Of a stretch of DNA of 62,827 bases, positions 20,200 to 31,453 are shown piece by piece. The notes below the pieces were generated by a model. It had not been told where the DNA came from. It did not search any database and was given only the letters and a program-made list of their open reading frames with translations. Source of the DNA: Thermoflexia bacterium (GTDB lineage Bacteria; Chloroflexota; Anaerolineae; B4-G1). The DNA lies in NCBI GenBank assembly GCA_011192155.1, contig DUEK01000006.1:1-62827 (forward strand). The letters are read 5' to 3'. The stretch's first letter is position 1. Every line of letters starts with the position of its first letter. The translations under genes were made by a program, and so were the position numbers.

Positions 20200-20243
20200 C
20201 GTTTTCTCCTTTCAAATTATGTTGGATAAAATGGCATCTTGTC

Positions 20244-20813
20244 CTACCAGGGATTCGCGCGCCGCCGTCGCCGGCGCGCGTACCACCACGCGAACAGCGC
20301 CAACAAGATCATAAGCAAAGCGGCTACCAGGTAGGGAGCCACGATAGCCAGCAGCGACAGCGTCAGTGAGATCGCATCCTCAACCGTGCTCACGATCGGA
20401 TTACCCGCCCCCGCCGTCAGAGAGGCCACCACCGGCCGCCCTCCCGCCTTGACGGCGTGCACGCCGCCGGCCAGGATCACGCCGCAGACGGCGGCCAGAA
20501 CGGGGTGAACGCCGATGGTGTTCGTCGTGGCGGCAAAGAGGATCGCGCCCGCTGCCGGCCGGATAAAGGTCTGGATGATGTCGTTGGCAGTGTCGGCGGC
20601 GGGGATCTTGTCCACCAATATCTCGATGATTAGTAGCACGCCCAACACGCCGATGACCCACCAACTGCTCAACGCGTCGTAGGGCGCGTTGAGCGAAATC
20701 AGTGAAGTGAGCCGGGCCAACAGTGCGACAACGAGGAGCGGGATGTAGGCGTTCAACCCGGCCGAGGTCGAAAGGCCGAAAGCGGTCGCCAGAGCCAGAA
20801 AAGCTGTCCCCAT
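20244..20813 (-). CDS. DUF4126 membrane protein
   Basis: A 189-residue protein with about five membrane segments. STSAGLNAYIPLLVVALLAR near the start and the VDKIPAADTANDIIQTFIRP stretch are typical of DUF4126. The C-terminus is a run of arginines (ARRRRRRANPW). Molecular function is unknown for the family. One base separates it from the DUF4013 gene upstream, so the two are cotranscribed. Confidence 0.75.
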   Translation of the reverse strand: MGTAFLALATAFGLSTSAGLNAYIPLLVVALLARLTSLISLNAPYDALSSWWVIGVLGVLLIIEILVDKIPAADTANDIIQTFIRPAAGAILFAATTNTIGVHPVLAAVCGVILAGGVHAVKAGGRPVVASLTAGAGNPIVSTVEDAISLTLSLLAIVAPYLVAALLMILLALFAWWYARRRRRRANPW

Positions 20814-20814
20814 T

Positions 20815-21540
20815 TTACGCCATCACGGGAACCGCGCTGTCCCGTTGGGCGATCTGCCCATACAAGTGGGCGGAAAAGAGCATCAGCCAGACGCCAAAGG
20901 GCAGCATCAACAAACCGAGCGCAGGCGCTAAAATCCACCCACAGATGGGGATCATGCTCAACACGCCAACCACCACGCTGAACACAACGCCAACGACCAC
21001 ACCCGTCACCCACATGAGCGCCTGGCTGATGATGATAGGCCCGATGTTGGCGAACAGGAAGCGAAAGACCTCGCCCACCCGCAGGCAGTCTCCAAACTCG
21101 CCGGTCTCTGCATACCGTATCTGCAACACGGGCATCAAGAGCGCCAGGACAATGCCGTACAGAGACATCAGGCAAGCCAATCCCAGGCTCACGATCCCTG
21201 ATACGCCGGCCAGGATAGCCATCAGGTCTTCGCTCTCACCGGCGAGCGCGGGCAGCCCCCAAATCACCGCAATTGGGCACGCGAAAATCCACATGGGCAG
21301 CGTGTAAAGCAAGTTGGCGACCCAAAACATCAACCCGTCCATAAAATAGCGTCCCATATCTTGCCACACGGGCAAAGGACGCGGATCGCCGGCCTTGACG
21401 TTGCGAATGATGGCGATGGTATACCCTATCAGCGCGAACATGCCAAAGATAGGAATCAACAGAATCACCGAACCAAGAAGCAACTTGCTCACCCAATCCT
21501 CGTCTTCGAACACGAACCCGAACGCTTTGCCAATATCCAT
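20815..21540 (-). CDS. DUF4013 membrane protein
   Basis: A 241-residue membrane protein. The opening MDIGKAFGFVFEDEDWVSK with LLLGSVILLIPIFG is the characteristic start of DUF4013, followed by YTIAIIRNVKAGDPRPLP and about six helices rich in Gly, Ile and Val. It may be a channel-like or scaffolding protein, but no function is established. It forms a pair with the DUF4126 gene. Confidence 0.75.
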   Translation of the reverse strand: MDIGKAFGFVFEDEDWVSKLLLGSVILLIPIFGMFALIGYTIAIIRNVKAGDPRPLPVWQDMGRYFMDGLMFWVANLLYTLPMWIFACPIAVIWGLPALAGESEDLMAILAGVSGIVSLGLACLMSLYGIVLALLMPVLQIRYAETGEFGDCLRVGEVFRFLFANIGPIIISQALMWVTGVVVGVVFSVVVGVLSMIPICGWILAPALGLLMLPFGVWLMLFSAHLYGQIAQRDSAVPVMA

Positions 21541-21616
21541 CGTATCTTCTCCTTAAAATCTATTTGTGCGTCTCGCGTGTTCAGATTATATCCCAGGTGC
21601 GCGCACAGTGCAACCG

Positions 21617-22456
21617 CTATCGCAGCGGCGGAATGCCGGTGAGCGTACCGGTGAGCGCGTATCTCACCCCATCAATCACGCCCACCTGAATGAGGGCCAC
21701 CGTCAGCCCGGCCAACAGGGGGATGATGGCCTCGCGCCAGGTCTCGACCATATTGTCACGCCGCACGAGCATCACCAGCAACATGCTGGTGACGCTGGTT
21801 AGCAAGGTCAGCACCCCCAACGCGCTCAACAGCGCCAGCGGGTAGAGCAAGAAAGACCACCCGGTGAGCGTCAGCCCGACCAGCCCGGCCTCGAGCAGAA
21901 CCAGCACGCCCAGATCGCGCAGGCCGCGAATCGCGCGCTCGGGGACCGGACGTCGCCACAGGGTAAAGTTAAAGACCGGATAGACGAGCGCGCTCATCGT
22001 CAACCCGTTCAACGCGCCGGTGGTCAACCGCAGCCAGTTCCGGGGTTCGTAAAGATGCGGGCCGCCGATGAGCTGCACATAGGAATTGAGGCCATCGGAC
22101 GCCCACAGCAGAGTAAAGATGACCAAGAGAACAATGATGAACGCGGGAGGGAACTCGGAAGCGCGCCGCCGCCGCAACACCACCGCCTGTCCCAAGAACC
22201 CAACCAGCGCGCCGATAAAAGTACCCGTACAGCGTGCGCAGAGCGGGAGCTGCCGCCCACCGATGGCGAAAGAGTGCGACCCGATGCGGTGGCAAACGGC
22301 GTAACCGACCATATCCGCTTTGGTCAGCAGCCCGCCAGGCGTAGCGGCGATAAACATCACGAGCGCCATCATCGCCAGCAGAACAACGAGCCACGGCAGA
22401 GGGAAAACCGGCCTGCTTGGTTTATCTAGAGATGAAGAGGATGATGATGTGTTCAT
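21617..22456 (-). CDS. DUF2085 membrane protein
   Basis: A 279-residue protein with a Ser-rich cytoplasmic start, then about seven membrane segments. YAVCHRIGSHSFAIGG followed by LPLCARCTGTFIGA is the Cys/His signature of DUF2085 and could bind a metal ion at the membrane face. The C-terminal half is an extra set of helices. It is the first of a minus-strand run of integral membrane protein genes down to 19999. Confidence 0.8.
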   Translation of the reverse strand: MNTSSSSSSLDKPSRPVFPLPWLVVLLAMMALVMFIAATPGGLLTKADMVGYAVCHRIGSHSFAIGGRQLPLCARCTGTFIGALVGFLGQAVVLRRRRASEFPPAFIIVLLVIFTLLWASDGLNSYVQLIGGPHLYEPRNWLRLTTGALNGLTMSALVYPVFNFTLWRRPVPERAIRGLRDLGVLVLLEAGLVGLTLTGWSFLLYPLALLSALGVLTLLTSVTSMLLVMLVRRDNMVETWREAIIPLLAGLTVALIQVGVIDGVRYALTGTLTGIPPLR

Positions 22457-22508
22457 AACCAGTCAGTCACAGTCGCAGTCGCAATTCGCACATTCGTGCA
22501 CTCGGCCA

Positions 22509-23207
22509 TCAATGCACCGTATGATGCCCCTCGCCAAACTCGCTATCCAGAATGTGCCAGATATCGTCCCACAAGTCACGGTCGGCAAAGCTGCCCTGAA
22601 TCTTGTCCATCGTCCGGTTGAAGGAGCGCTGATCCGCCTCCCCCACGATGGTGAGCACGGCATTAGCAATACCCATACGAATCTCACGGTTGGCGCGGTG
22701 GCGGCGGTGTACCTGACGCAAATGAGGGATGTCCTCTTGCTCCCCCAGCATAATCATACTGGCGACAGCATTGGCGACCAGTTCATCATCAGCAGCAGCA
22801 TCCAGCGCCTCGCGCAGATAGGGCAGCACGCGGTCATCCCCCAGGCCGGCCAGGCTCAACGCGGCAGTGGAAGCCCGTTCAGGGTCATCCAGATTGTCCT
22901 GGAAAAACTCCCATAGCGGTTTACGCGCCCGCTCGTCGCCGGTAGCGCCCAGGAGAGATACAACCTCGTCGGCCACGATGGGGTCCAACGTTGAATCGGC
23001 CAACGCCTCCAACAGTTCGGGCGCGACAAATTCCCCCATACTGGATAGCAAGTCAAAGGCCCAATCGTGCTCCTCCTGCGTGGGACCTGACAGCCGGCGG
23101 ATCGCGCTGCGTATCTCTCTACGGTGCTTGTGGTAGATACGCTTCGCTTTGGGGCGCGCATTGCGGCGCACTTTGGCTGCTGCTTCCATCACTCTGCGAT
23201 TAGGCAT
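22509..23207 (-). CDS. HEAT-repeat protein
   Basis: A 232-residue soluble alpha-solenoid. After a basic N-terminus (residues 1-35, many Arg/Lys) come about five helical pairs with the HEAT pattern, for example EFVAPELLEALADS, DERARKPLWEFFQDN and GDDRVLPYLREALD. Such proteins bind other proteins or act in phycobilin-lyase-like roles. No catalytic residues are evident. It lies between the DUF2085 and YjbQ genes in the same direction. Confidence 0.7.
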   Translation of the reverse strand: MPNRRVMEAAAKVRRNARPKAKRIYHKHRREIRSAIRRLSGPTQEEHDWAFDLLSSMGEFVAPELLEALADSTLDPIVADEVVSLLGATGDERARKPLWEFFQDNLDDPERASTAALSLAGLGDDRVLPYLREALDAAADDELVANAVASMIMLGEQEDIPHLRQVHRRHRANREIRMGIANAVLTIVGEADQRSFNRTMDKIQGSFADRDLWDDIWHILDSEFGEGHHTVH

Positions 23208-23256
23208 TACGTATCTCCTCTACTCCACTTGGCTACTTGCCCGCTTGCCGCTTCCT

Positions 23257-23673
23257 CTACTCCCCCATCACCTGCACCACCAAACGGCGCGACCGGGAGC
23301 AGGTGTCGAAATCAAGGAACACGATTTGCTGCCACGTGCCCAGCGTGAGACGGCCCTCGACGAAAGGAACTGTCAGCGAGGGACCGACGAGGGCCGCGCG
23401 GACATGAGAGCAACCGTTATCGTCTCCCCAACGCAGGTGGTGGCGATAGTCGCGGTCGGGCGGGGCGATCTCGTCAAACACCTGCTTCAGGTCGGCCAGC
23501 GCGCCGCTTTCATACTCGATGGTGGTCAGGCCGCCGGTCGAGCCGGGGCAGAACAGGGTGACGATGCCCGTCCGCAACTCGGATTCCCTCACCGCTTCCG
23601 CGACCCGGGGGGTGATGTCCTGAATGTCGCAGTGACCGCGAGTGCTGAGTTGTAATTCTTGAGTAATGATCAT
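23257..23673 (-). CDS. YjbQ/UPF0047 family protein
   Basis: A 138-residue protein that fits the YjbQ family throughout: GHCDIQDITPRVAEAV, IVTLFCPGSTGGLTTIEYE, HHLRWGDDNGCSHVRAALVG and the C-terminal GTWQQIVFLDFDTCSRSRR. Members have weak thiamine-phosphate synthase activity in E. coli, but the physiological role is unsettled. The conserved His and Asn residues that line the pocket are present. It starts at ATG 23673 and diverges from the helicase gene. Confidence 0.9.
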   Translation of the reverse strand: MIITQELQLSTRGHCDIQDITPRVAEAVRESELRTGIVTLFCPGSTGGLTTIEYESGALADLKQVFDEIAPPDRDYRHHLRWGDDNGCSHVRAALVGPSLTVPFVEGRLTLGTWQQIVFLDFDTCSRSRRLVVQVMGE

Positions 23674-23745
23674 GTTTCACCTCCCCAAACATTATAACTC
23701 ATAGCTCCCCAAACCGCAAAACTGGCGTACCGCGCCCGACTGTGT

Positions 23746-23762
23746 TACAATGCCCCACTATG
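23746..23762 (+). promoter_or_regulatory. -10 box of a leaderless start for the helicase
   Basis: TACAAT (23746-23751) ends only eight bases before the ATG at 23760, so transcription should begin at or next to the start codon. No Shine-Dalgarno site exists. The -35 region (around 23723-23728, TGGCGT) is weak. Confidence 0.5.
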
Positions 23763-25940
23763 GATCTGCTCAAAAAACTCAACCCCCAACAACGAAAAGC
23801 GGTCGCCGCCCCCGACGGCTCGGTATTGGTGCTGGCCGGACCGGGCAGCGGCAAAACCCGTGTGCTGACCCATCGCGTCGCCTGGCTGGTGCAAGAAATG
23901 GACGTGGCGGCCTGGCGCATCATGGCGGTCACGTTCACCAACAAGGCCGCCCGCGAGATGCGCGCACGGCTGGAGCAACTGCTCGGTTCCTCCCGCGCTC
24001 GCAGCCTGACGTTGGGCACCTTCCACGCCGCCTGCGCCCGCATCCTGCGCCGCGAACACGAGGCCGCCGGCATCCCGCGCGATTACGCTATCTTTGACGC
24101 CGACGACCAACTTCGCCTGGTCAAGCAGGCCCTCAAAGAACTGGGCTACGACGACAAACTGTATCGCCCCCAATCAATGCGCGGGGCCATCTCCCGCGCC
24201 AAGAACGAGTTGATTCTCCCAGGAGCATATTCCACTGTCTCTTACCGTGATGAGATCGTCAAACGCATCTACGAGCGCTACCAGGCGCTGCTGAAGGCGA
24301 ACAATGGGCTTGATTTCGACGATCTGCTGATGGTGACGGCGCGCACGTTCGGTCAGAACCCGGACGTGCTGGCCAAGTACCAGGAGCGTTACCGCCACGT
24401 CTTGGTGGACGAGTTCCAAGACACGAACCAGGCCCAGTACACGCTGTTACAGCAGCTTTCGGGGCTGCATCGCAACCTGTTTTGTGTGGCTGACGAGGAT
24501 CAATCAATCTATGCCTGGCGCGGCGCCGACTATCGCAACATCCGCCGGTTGCGTGACGATCACCCCGACCTGACAACCATCCTGCTGGAAGAGAACTATC
24601 GCTCCACCCAGACGATTCTGGACGCCGCGCGCGCCGTCATCCGCCACAACCCCGATCGCACCGATAAATCGCTTTTTACGCAGCGCGGGCGCGGGCCAGA
24701 GATCGTCGTCCACGAGGCGTACGATCAGGACGACGAGGCCCGCTTCGTCGTGGACACTATCGCCCGCCTGACGGCCCAGGCGGGGATACGGCCCGGTGAC
24801 TGCGCTGTGATGTACCGCACCAACGCCCAATCCCGCGCCCTGGAAGATGCTTTCATCCGCGCTGGGCTGCCCTACCGGCTGGTCGGCGCCACCCGCTTCT
24901 ACGCTCGCCGCGAGATCAAGGACGTGATCGCCTTCCTGCGGCTGATCCACAACCCTGCCGAGGGCGTGAGCATGGCGCGCGTGATCAACGTCCCGCGCCG
25001 CTCCATCGGCACAAAGACGGTGACGGTGTTGGAAAACGCGGCACGGGAGCGCGAGTGCTCCGTCTACGAGGTACTCGGGGAAATCCCAGCCGGACTGGGC
25101 ACGCGGGCGCAACGAGCGCTGACGCTGTTCCTAAAAATGGTAGAGGGCTGGGTTGCGGCGCGGGAAAGTATGACGGCAGCGCAGTTGATAGACCGCGTGT
25201 TGGAGGACACCCGCTACAACGACTATGTGCGCGACGACAGCGACGAAGGGGAGGATCGCTGGGCCAACGTGCAAGAGCTGCGCAACGTGGCCGCCGACTA
25301 TGAGGACTTGACGCTGACCGATTTCCTGGCCGACGTCGCGCTCGTCTCCGACGTAGACAGCCTGGGCGGCGAGGAGGTGGACGCGCCGACGCTGCTCACA
25401 CTCCACAGCGCCAAGGGGCTCGAGTTCCCCATCGTCTTTATCGTTGGCTTGGAGGAGGGTATACTGCCCCACAGTCGCTCCCTCAACGATCCAGATCAAA
25501 TGGCCGAGGAGCGGCGGCTGATGTACGTCGGCCTGACGCGGGCGGAGGACAGACTTTTTCTGACTTATGCCTTCCGGCGCACCCGCTACGGTGAAAGCGA
25601 GTACACGGAAACCAGCCGCTTTCTGGACGATCTCCCATCGAACCTGGTCAGCGGATCGTGGCGGCAGCGACGGGAAGCAAAAAGGCAAGAGAACAGAGGA
25701 ACAGGGGTGTGGGGGAGCAAACAGGGCAATTCGCCATCCGCCGTTCACAATTCACAATTCACAACTCGCGATCCGCAATTCAAGGCCGGGCAACGAGTGC
25801 GGCACGCGGCCTTTGGCGAGGGGATGGTGATAGAGAGCCGCGCCGCCGGGAGCGACGAGATCGTGACGGTGGCCTTTGAAAAAGTCGGGCTGAAACGACT
25901 GATGGTGGGTCTGGCCCCTCTGGAACTGGCGGGGAGCTAG
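23760..25940 (+). CDS. pcrA: UvrD/PcrA-type superfamily 1A DNA helicase
   Basis: A 726-residue 3'-5' helicase for repair and replication-fork clearance. Motifs in order: LNPQQRKAV (Q motif), LAGPGSGKTR (Walker A), VTFTNKAAREMR (Ia), DEFQDTNQAQY (II), ADEDQSIYAWRGA (III), LEENYRST (IV), LTLHSAKGLEFPIVFIVG (V) and YVGLTRAEDRLFLT (VI). The family's C-terminal Tudor-like domain follows from about residue 675 (GQRVRHAAFGEG). The linker before it (about 640-675) is encoded by low-complexity direct repeats (CACAATTCACAATTCACAA) lying in frame. ATG 23760 matches the family start and is probably read from a leaderless message. Confidence 0.95.
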   Translation: MDLLKKLNPQQRKAVAAPDGSVLVLAGPGSGKTRVLTHRVAWLVQEMDVAAWRIMAVTFTNKAAREMRARLEQLLGSSRARSLTLGTFHAACARILRREHEAAGIPRDYAIFDADDQLRLVKQALKELGYDDKLYRPQSMRGAISRAKNELILPGAYSTVSYRDEIVKRIYERYQALLKANNGLDFDDLLMVTARTFGQNPDVLAKYQERYRHVLVDEFQDTNQAQYTLLQQLSGLHRNLFCVADEDQSIYAWRGADYRNIRRLRDDHPDLTTILLEENYRSTQTILDAARAVIRHNPDRTDKSLFTQRGRGPEIVVHEAYDQDDEARFVVDTIARLTAQAGIRPGDCAVMYRTNAQSRALEDAFIRAGLPYRLVGATRFYARREIKDVIAFLRLIHNPAEGVSMARVINVPRRSIGTKTVTVLENAARERECSVYEVLGEIPAGLGTRAQRALTLFLKMVEGWVAARESMTAAQLIDRVLEDTRYNDYVRDDSDEGEDRWANVQELRNVAADYEDLTLTDFLADVALVSDVDSLGGEEVDAPTLLTLHSAKGLEFPIVFIVGLEEGILPHSRSLNDPDQMAEERRLMYVGLTRAEDRLFLTYAFRRTRYGESEYTETSRFLDDLPSNLVSGSWRQRREAKRQENRGTGVWGSKQGNSPSAVHNSQFTTRDPQFKAGQRVRHAAFGEGMVIESRAAGSDEIVTVAFEKVGLKRLMVGLAPLELAGS

Positions 25941-26053
25941 AGTTTTGTTCATCGCCCGACATCTCTGGATCACGAATGACACAAATGGACAGATGACACA
26001 AATTTTGCTTCGAATAATGAGAAAACATTCGTGAAATTGTATCTTTTCAACTC

Positions 26054-26200
26054 GAGTCTGGCAAATTTTCAGAATGCCCACATCTTGGGGTAGGCAACAA
26101 TAAAGGCGCTAGATATGGGGGTTCGTAGTAGCGGCTTTAGCCGCTTTTGAGCCTTTTGGACGGCTGAAGCCGTCACTACGAACAAAAACGCCAGACTCCA
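26054..26200 (-). mobile_element. R2 element, copy A
   Basis: Reverse-complement copy of the 149-bp R2 element, identical to copies B and C over about 145 bp and differing only at one terminus (GAGTCTGGC preceded by CTC instead of TG). It contains the GTTCGTAGT/ACTACGAAC stem enclosing GACGGCTTCAGCCGTC and AGCGGCTAAAGCCGCT hairpins. It lies 113 bp downstream of the helicase gene. No target duplication is visible. Confidence 0.8.
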
Positions 26201-26533
26201 GCAGTCACATCTGCGTGTATCTGCGGTTTGGTTAACTTGTCGGTTTGAGGCGTAGCTTTGTTAGACGGTTACGTCAAATTTTACTCGGCTTTCAAAGTTT
26301 GTCCTATCTCGCCACTGTTTCACTGTTGCCCTCCCAGTAATGGATTTGGAAGGTAGCAACATACCAGATTAGCAAAAAAGTGTCCAGCGTGAAACCCTAG
26401 CTCATTTATTCAATTTGAACACTACCAAGACAAGAGCAATACCCGTGAATGAATTGTGGTCAGCTACGGGCTGAAGGTCAATACGATTGTACACCATCTT
26501 TCGGCACAAATTGGTCAGAGCGCGCCGGCCCAC
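26201..26533. other. Spacer without recognised content
   Basis: Between R2 copy A and the nrdJ stop I see no gene, RNA or strong hairpin. The base composition is lower in GC than the flanking genes. ATCTGCGTGTATCTGCGG near 26209 resembles dispersed repeat vocabulary. Confidence 0.5.
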
Positions 26534-28978
26534 TCAACACTCGCTATACCCGCAGGCATAGCAGCGGCGACAGCCTTCCTCGTTCACCAGTGCGGCGTGG
26601 CCACACTCGGGGCACAGGTCGCCTGTGGGAAAGAGCGTCAGTTGCTCGGTCTCCTTCCCATCACCAACAGGCTCCATCATTCCCAGATGTTCAGCCAACA
26701 CCTGCGCTACGCCATCGGGCAGGCTGCGCACCCGGTCGCGGCCAAAGCCCAGCGGGCGACCACCGCCGATGCCCTTCAGTTGCTTTACCACCTGCTTGAG
26801 CCGCCGCGTCGCCGAGAGCGGCGAGGGAATGCGCAGGATGAGCGAGATCAGCCGCCCGATGGCCTCTGCCACCGCCGCCGTATCCGACCCGGCCTTGCCC
26901 ACGTTCAGGAACACCTCGAACGGTTCGTCGTCGCCGTTGGCGTTGACGGTGGTGTAGGCCGTGCCCAGCGGCGTCGCCAGGCGATAGGTCTGGCCTGGCA
27001 AACGATGCGGGCGGGGCCGCACTTTGTCCGTCAACTGCCGCGCGCGCTCGTCTCCCTGTCTTTTCGTCTCCTCCGTCTCTAGCACCACCTTCTCCCGCGA
27101 ACCAGTGACGTAAACCGTAAGCCCTTTGCAGCCCAATTTCCAGGCCAGCCGAAAGGCCCGCGCCACGTCTTTTGGGACGGCGGCGGCGGGAAAATTCACC
27201 GTCTTGCTGATGCTTGCGTCCACAAATGCTTGCAGCGCCGCCTGCATACGGACGTGTTCCTCGGCTGTGATGTCGCCAGCGACGACAAAGGTGTCACGCA
27301 CCGCCGGAGGGACATCTTTAACTCCCTGGCAACTTCCGGTCGCCATCACTTGTTGCACAATGCGCTCGCGGGCCGCGTCATCCAGCCCGGCTTCTGCCAG
27401 CGCCTGCAAAAAGAGCGGGCTGATGTATTGGAGTTCCAGGTCGTTACCGTTATCGTTCACGTGGCGCGTATAGGCCAGCGCAAAGACCGGCTCGCAGCCG
27501 TAGGCCTCGCACCCGGCCACGGTAGCGATTGTGCCGGTCGGGGCCACGGTCGTTTGGGCGGCGTTGCGGATGCCGTGACGGCGGATTCCTGCGACGATCT
27601 TCTTCCAGTCTAACGGTGGCCGTCCCCACTTTTCCAATCGCGTATAGGGGACGAGTGGCTGCGGTGGGATCCAGCGCAAATCGTCGGGGTCGTAGATGCT
27701 GCCCTGGATGGCGGAGAATGGGTCTCGCTCCTGCGCCAGTTCGATGCTGGCCCGCATGGCGTGGTAGCGGATGAACTCGATCACCTGGGCCGCCAACTCC
27801 TGGCCCTCGTCGCTGCCGTAGCGCGCGCGCAAGTGATACAACAGGTCGCCCAATCCCATAATACCCAACCCAATGCGGCGCGTGCGCTGGGCGGCCTGCT
27901 GGAGCTGCGGCACCGCCGGCACATAGCCATTGGCCTCGATCACGTCGTCCAGAAAGCGGACAGCGCGCCCGACTGTTTCGGCCAATTTTTCCCAATCTAC
28001 TTCCGCCTCTTGCTTCTTGTCTCCCGCCTCACGCACGTGCCGCGCCAGATTGACCGAGCCTAAGCAACAATTTTCATAGGGCAGCAAAAATTGTTCTCCG
28101 CATGGATTGCTCGCCTCATATTCCCCCAGGTGCGGGCAGGGGTTATGCCGATTGGCCGCGTCCAGGAAGAGCAGGCCCGGCTCTCCGTTGCGGTGCGCCC
28201 CGGCGACGATCTCCTCGAAAAGCACCCGCGCCCGCGCGCTTTCCCAAATCTCGCCGTCCTGGGGGTTGATTAAATCAATCGCGCCATCATCCTCCACAGC
28301 TTGCATAAAAGCATCAGTCACGCCGACAGAGATGTTAAAGTTACTGATGCTTCCCTCTTTGCTCTTGCAAGCGATAAACTCGCGGATGTCGGGGTGATCT
28401 ACCCGCAGCACGGCCATATTGGCTCCCCGCCTGGCCCCGCCCTGGCTGACGATCTCGGAGGCAGTATCATAGACTTGCATAAAGCCCACCGGTCCGGTAG
28501 CTTGCCCTCCGCTGCTATGCACCACGGCTCCCTTGGGGCGCAGGCGCGAGAATGAAAAGCCAGTTCCACCACCCGTCTGCTGAATGAGCGCCGTGTCGCG
28601 CAGCGTCTGAAAGATACCATCCTCCTCGCGGCCCATATCGTCGGAAATGGAGAGGACAAAGCAAGCGGCCAATTGCCCCAGCGGAGTGCCCGCCCCTGTA
28701 AAAGTCGGCGAGTTGGGCATAAAGCGGAGGCCGGTCACAACATCGTAAAAAGCCGCCTCGGCCGCCGCTACATCCGCCCCCCACTTCTCTTCGACTGCCG
28801 CAACGTGAGAGGCCACGCGGCGGAACACCTGCTCAACCGTTTCTATCGGCTGGCCGTCCGTCCCCTTGCGCACATAGCGCCGCTTTAGGACGGACAGCGC
28901 GTTTTCGGTCAACTCGATCTTGCGCCTCGCTGGTTGGGTCGGCGACGAACCCGCACTCGATTGTACTCTATCCAACAC
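26534..28978 (-). CDS. nrdJ: Adenosylcobalamin-dependent ribonucleotide reductase
   Basis: An 814-residue class II reductase making deoxyribonucleotides without oxygen or iron. The core is complete: [14 protein letters not shown] (with the redox Cys), [53 protein letters not shown] (NxCxE radical site), and [22 protein letters not shown]. The C-terminal zinc-ribbon-like tail CPECG...[12 protein letters not shown] (about 785-814) carries the shuttle cysteines. GTG 28978 lies five bases after GGAGG; GTG 28990 is a less well placed alternative. It follows nrdR, which represses such genes when dATP is high. It needs B12, like the mutase at 13020. Confidence 0.95.
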   Translation of the reverse strand: MLDRVQSSAGSSPTQPARRKIELTENALSVLKRRYVRKGTDGQPIETVEQVFRRVASHVAAVEEKWGADVAAAEAAFYDVVTGLRFMPNSPTFTGAGTPLGQLAACFVLSISDDMGREEDGIFQTLRDTALIQQTGGGTGFSFSRLRPKGAVVHSSGGQATGPVGFMQVYDTASEIVSQGGARRGANMAVLRVDHPDIREFIACKSKEGSISNFNISVGVTDAFMQAVEDDGAIDLINPQDGEIWESARARVLFEEIVAGAHRNGEPGLLFLDAANRHNPCPHLGEYEASNPCGEQFLLPYENCCLGSVNLARHVREAGDKKQEAEVDWEKLAETVGRAVRFLDDVIEANGYVPAVPQLQQAAQRTRRIGLGIMGLGDLLYHLRARYGSDEGQELAAQVIEFIRYHAMRASIELAQERDPFSAIQGSIYDPDDLRWIPPQPLVPYTRLEKWGRPPLDWKKIVAGIRRHGIRNAAQTTVAPTGTIATVAGCEAYGCEPVFALAYTRHVNDNGNDLELQYISPLFLQALAEAGLDDAARERIVQQVMATGSCQGVKDVPPAVRDTFVVAGDITAEEHVRMQAALQAFVDASISKTVNFPAAAVPKDVARAFRLAWKLGCKGLTVYVTGSREKVVLETEETKRQGDERARQLTDKVRPRPHRLPGQTYRLATPLGTAYTTVNANGDDEPFEVFLNVGKAGSDTAAVAEAIGRLISLILRIPSPLSATRRLKQVVKQLKGIGGGRPLGFGRDRVRSLPDGVAQVLAEHLGMMEPVGDGKETEQLTLFPTGDLCPECGHAALVNEEGCRRCYACGYSEC

Positions 28979-28996
28979 TATTGCCTCCACGACAAA

Positions 28997-29458
28997 TCAC
29001 GCCGCCCCATCCCGTTCTCTCAACAGGCGATCAATCTCTGCTCGCACCGCCTCCAGATCATCCAACCCCAGATAAACAATGCCATACCGGATGTAAGAGA
29101 CTGGGTCCATCTCTTCAAGTTCCGCGACAGTCAAATCGCCGATCACGCGACTGGGAATCTCGGTCTTGCCTAGTTCGCGTATCTGGCTCTCAACCCGATC
29201 CACCAATCGCTCCAGATCATCGGCCGAGATAGGCCGCCGGGTGCAAGCAGTACGCAGGCCCGAGAGTAACTTTTCCCGGTTGAATTCCTCTCGCCGGTCA
29301 TCTTTTTTGACTACTAGCGGAGTGGTCAGGATAGCCCGCTCCATCGTGCTGAACCGGCGCTTGCACGCGCTACATTCGCGGCGGCGACGTATACCCCGCG
29401 CACTGTGAGACGTATCAATCACCCGTGTTTTGACGCTATCACAATAAGGACATTTCAT
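28997..29458 (-). CDS. nrdR: Transcriptional repressor NrdR
   Basis: A 153-residue repressor of ribonucleotide reductase genes. The N-terminal zinc ribbon MKCPYCDS...RRRRECSACKRRF is intact, followed by the ATP-cone domain (VVKKDDRREEFNREKLLSGL) that senses ATP/dATP. ATG 29458 lies nine bases after GGAGG. The nrdJ frame opens within 20 bases of its stop, so both form an operon and NrdR is probably autoregulated. I could not point to a convincing pair of NrdR boxes upstream. Confidence 0.95.
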   Translation of the reverse strand: MKCPYCDSVKTRVIDTSHSARGIRRRRECSACKRRFSTMERAILTTPLVVKKDDRREEFNREKLLSGLRTACTRRPISADDLERLVDRVESQIRELGKTEIPSRVIGDLTVAELEEMDPVSYIRYGIVYLGLDDLEAVRAEIDRLLRERDGAA

Positions 29459-29544
29459 TGCTTTGGCCTCCAGTAAATGGGGGAACGGTATGCATTATCC
29501 ACTCAATGATGACCGAGAAACAACTGCCTAACAACATTCATTAC

Positions 29545-29572
29545 ATTATAAGCAAACCATTCAGCACGACAA
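29545..29572 (-). promoter_or_regulatory. Promoter of the nrdR-nrdJ operon
   Basis: On the minus strand TTGTCG (29572-29567) and TATAAT (29550-29545) are 16 bases apart and about 87 bases upstream of the nrdR ATG. Confidence 0.5.
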
Positions 29573-29600
29573 CAGAAAGACAACAAGGAGTAATACGCGC

Positions 29601-29868
29601 CAGATATGGGGGCTGAGAGAAACAAAAACCCCACATCTTGGGGTTAATGCGCGTTGGATTATACCATGCCCCTGCGCAACATACAAGCGAGAGTTGGCGC
29701 GTAACATTAAAAACCTCCCCATTGGCGAGATTTTTAATCAAGTGGTGGTGCGGCCCTGAATAAATTTATGACCCGAGATGCGTTATCGCATCCGGCGCTT
29801 TCCTCTATCCTCCACTGCTAAGAAACAGTTTTGGAAAACCCCAAAACCCCGTCAATATCTGTTTCTTA
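29601..29868. repeat. Three hairpins in the ugd-nrdR spacer
   Basis: The 443-bp spacer has no gene. It holds (a) GCCAGATATGGGG / CCCCACATCTTGG at about 29602-29646, sharing words with the internal hairpin of R2; (b) ATTAAAAACCTC / GAGATTTTTAAT at 29706-29738, with AT-rich ends like a bidirectional terminator; (c) TAAGAAACAG / CTGTTTCTTA at 29819-29868, enclosing GTTTTGG / CCAAAAC. Hairpin (c), 34 bp past the ugd stop, may terminate ugd. Confidence 0.6.
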
Positions 29869-29901
29869 CCGTATGAAGAACACCGCAGGGATTTGGGGCG
29901 C

Positions 29902-31227
<1,326 letters not shown>

Positions 31228-31288
31228 ACTGCTTATTCCTCCTAAATTGTGTTGATAGATTGTCAGACGCTAAAGCACAATATACACC

Positions 31289-31450
31289 TAACCTGGACAA
31301 GCCAGAACCGAAAAGGGACACAGAGAGCACAGAGGCTTCGCAGACACAGAGATTCACCGAGGTTTTCTCTGCGTCCCTCTGTGTCTTCTCTGTGAAGCTC
31401 TGTGTTCCCAAATTCTTGCTCAATGTGCAAGAATTTCACCGATAAGGTAC
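31289..31450 (-). repeat. R1 repeat, copy 3 (R3 empty site)
   Basis: Minus-strand copy running from GTACCTTATCGG (31450) to GGCTTGTCCAGGTTA (31289). It is intact and therefore shows the ancestral sequence of copy 2 before insertion, with a single CTTGCACAT at 31432-31424. It separates era from ugd. Confidence 0.85.
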
Positions 31451-31453
31451 TAC

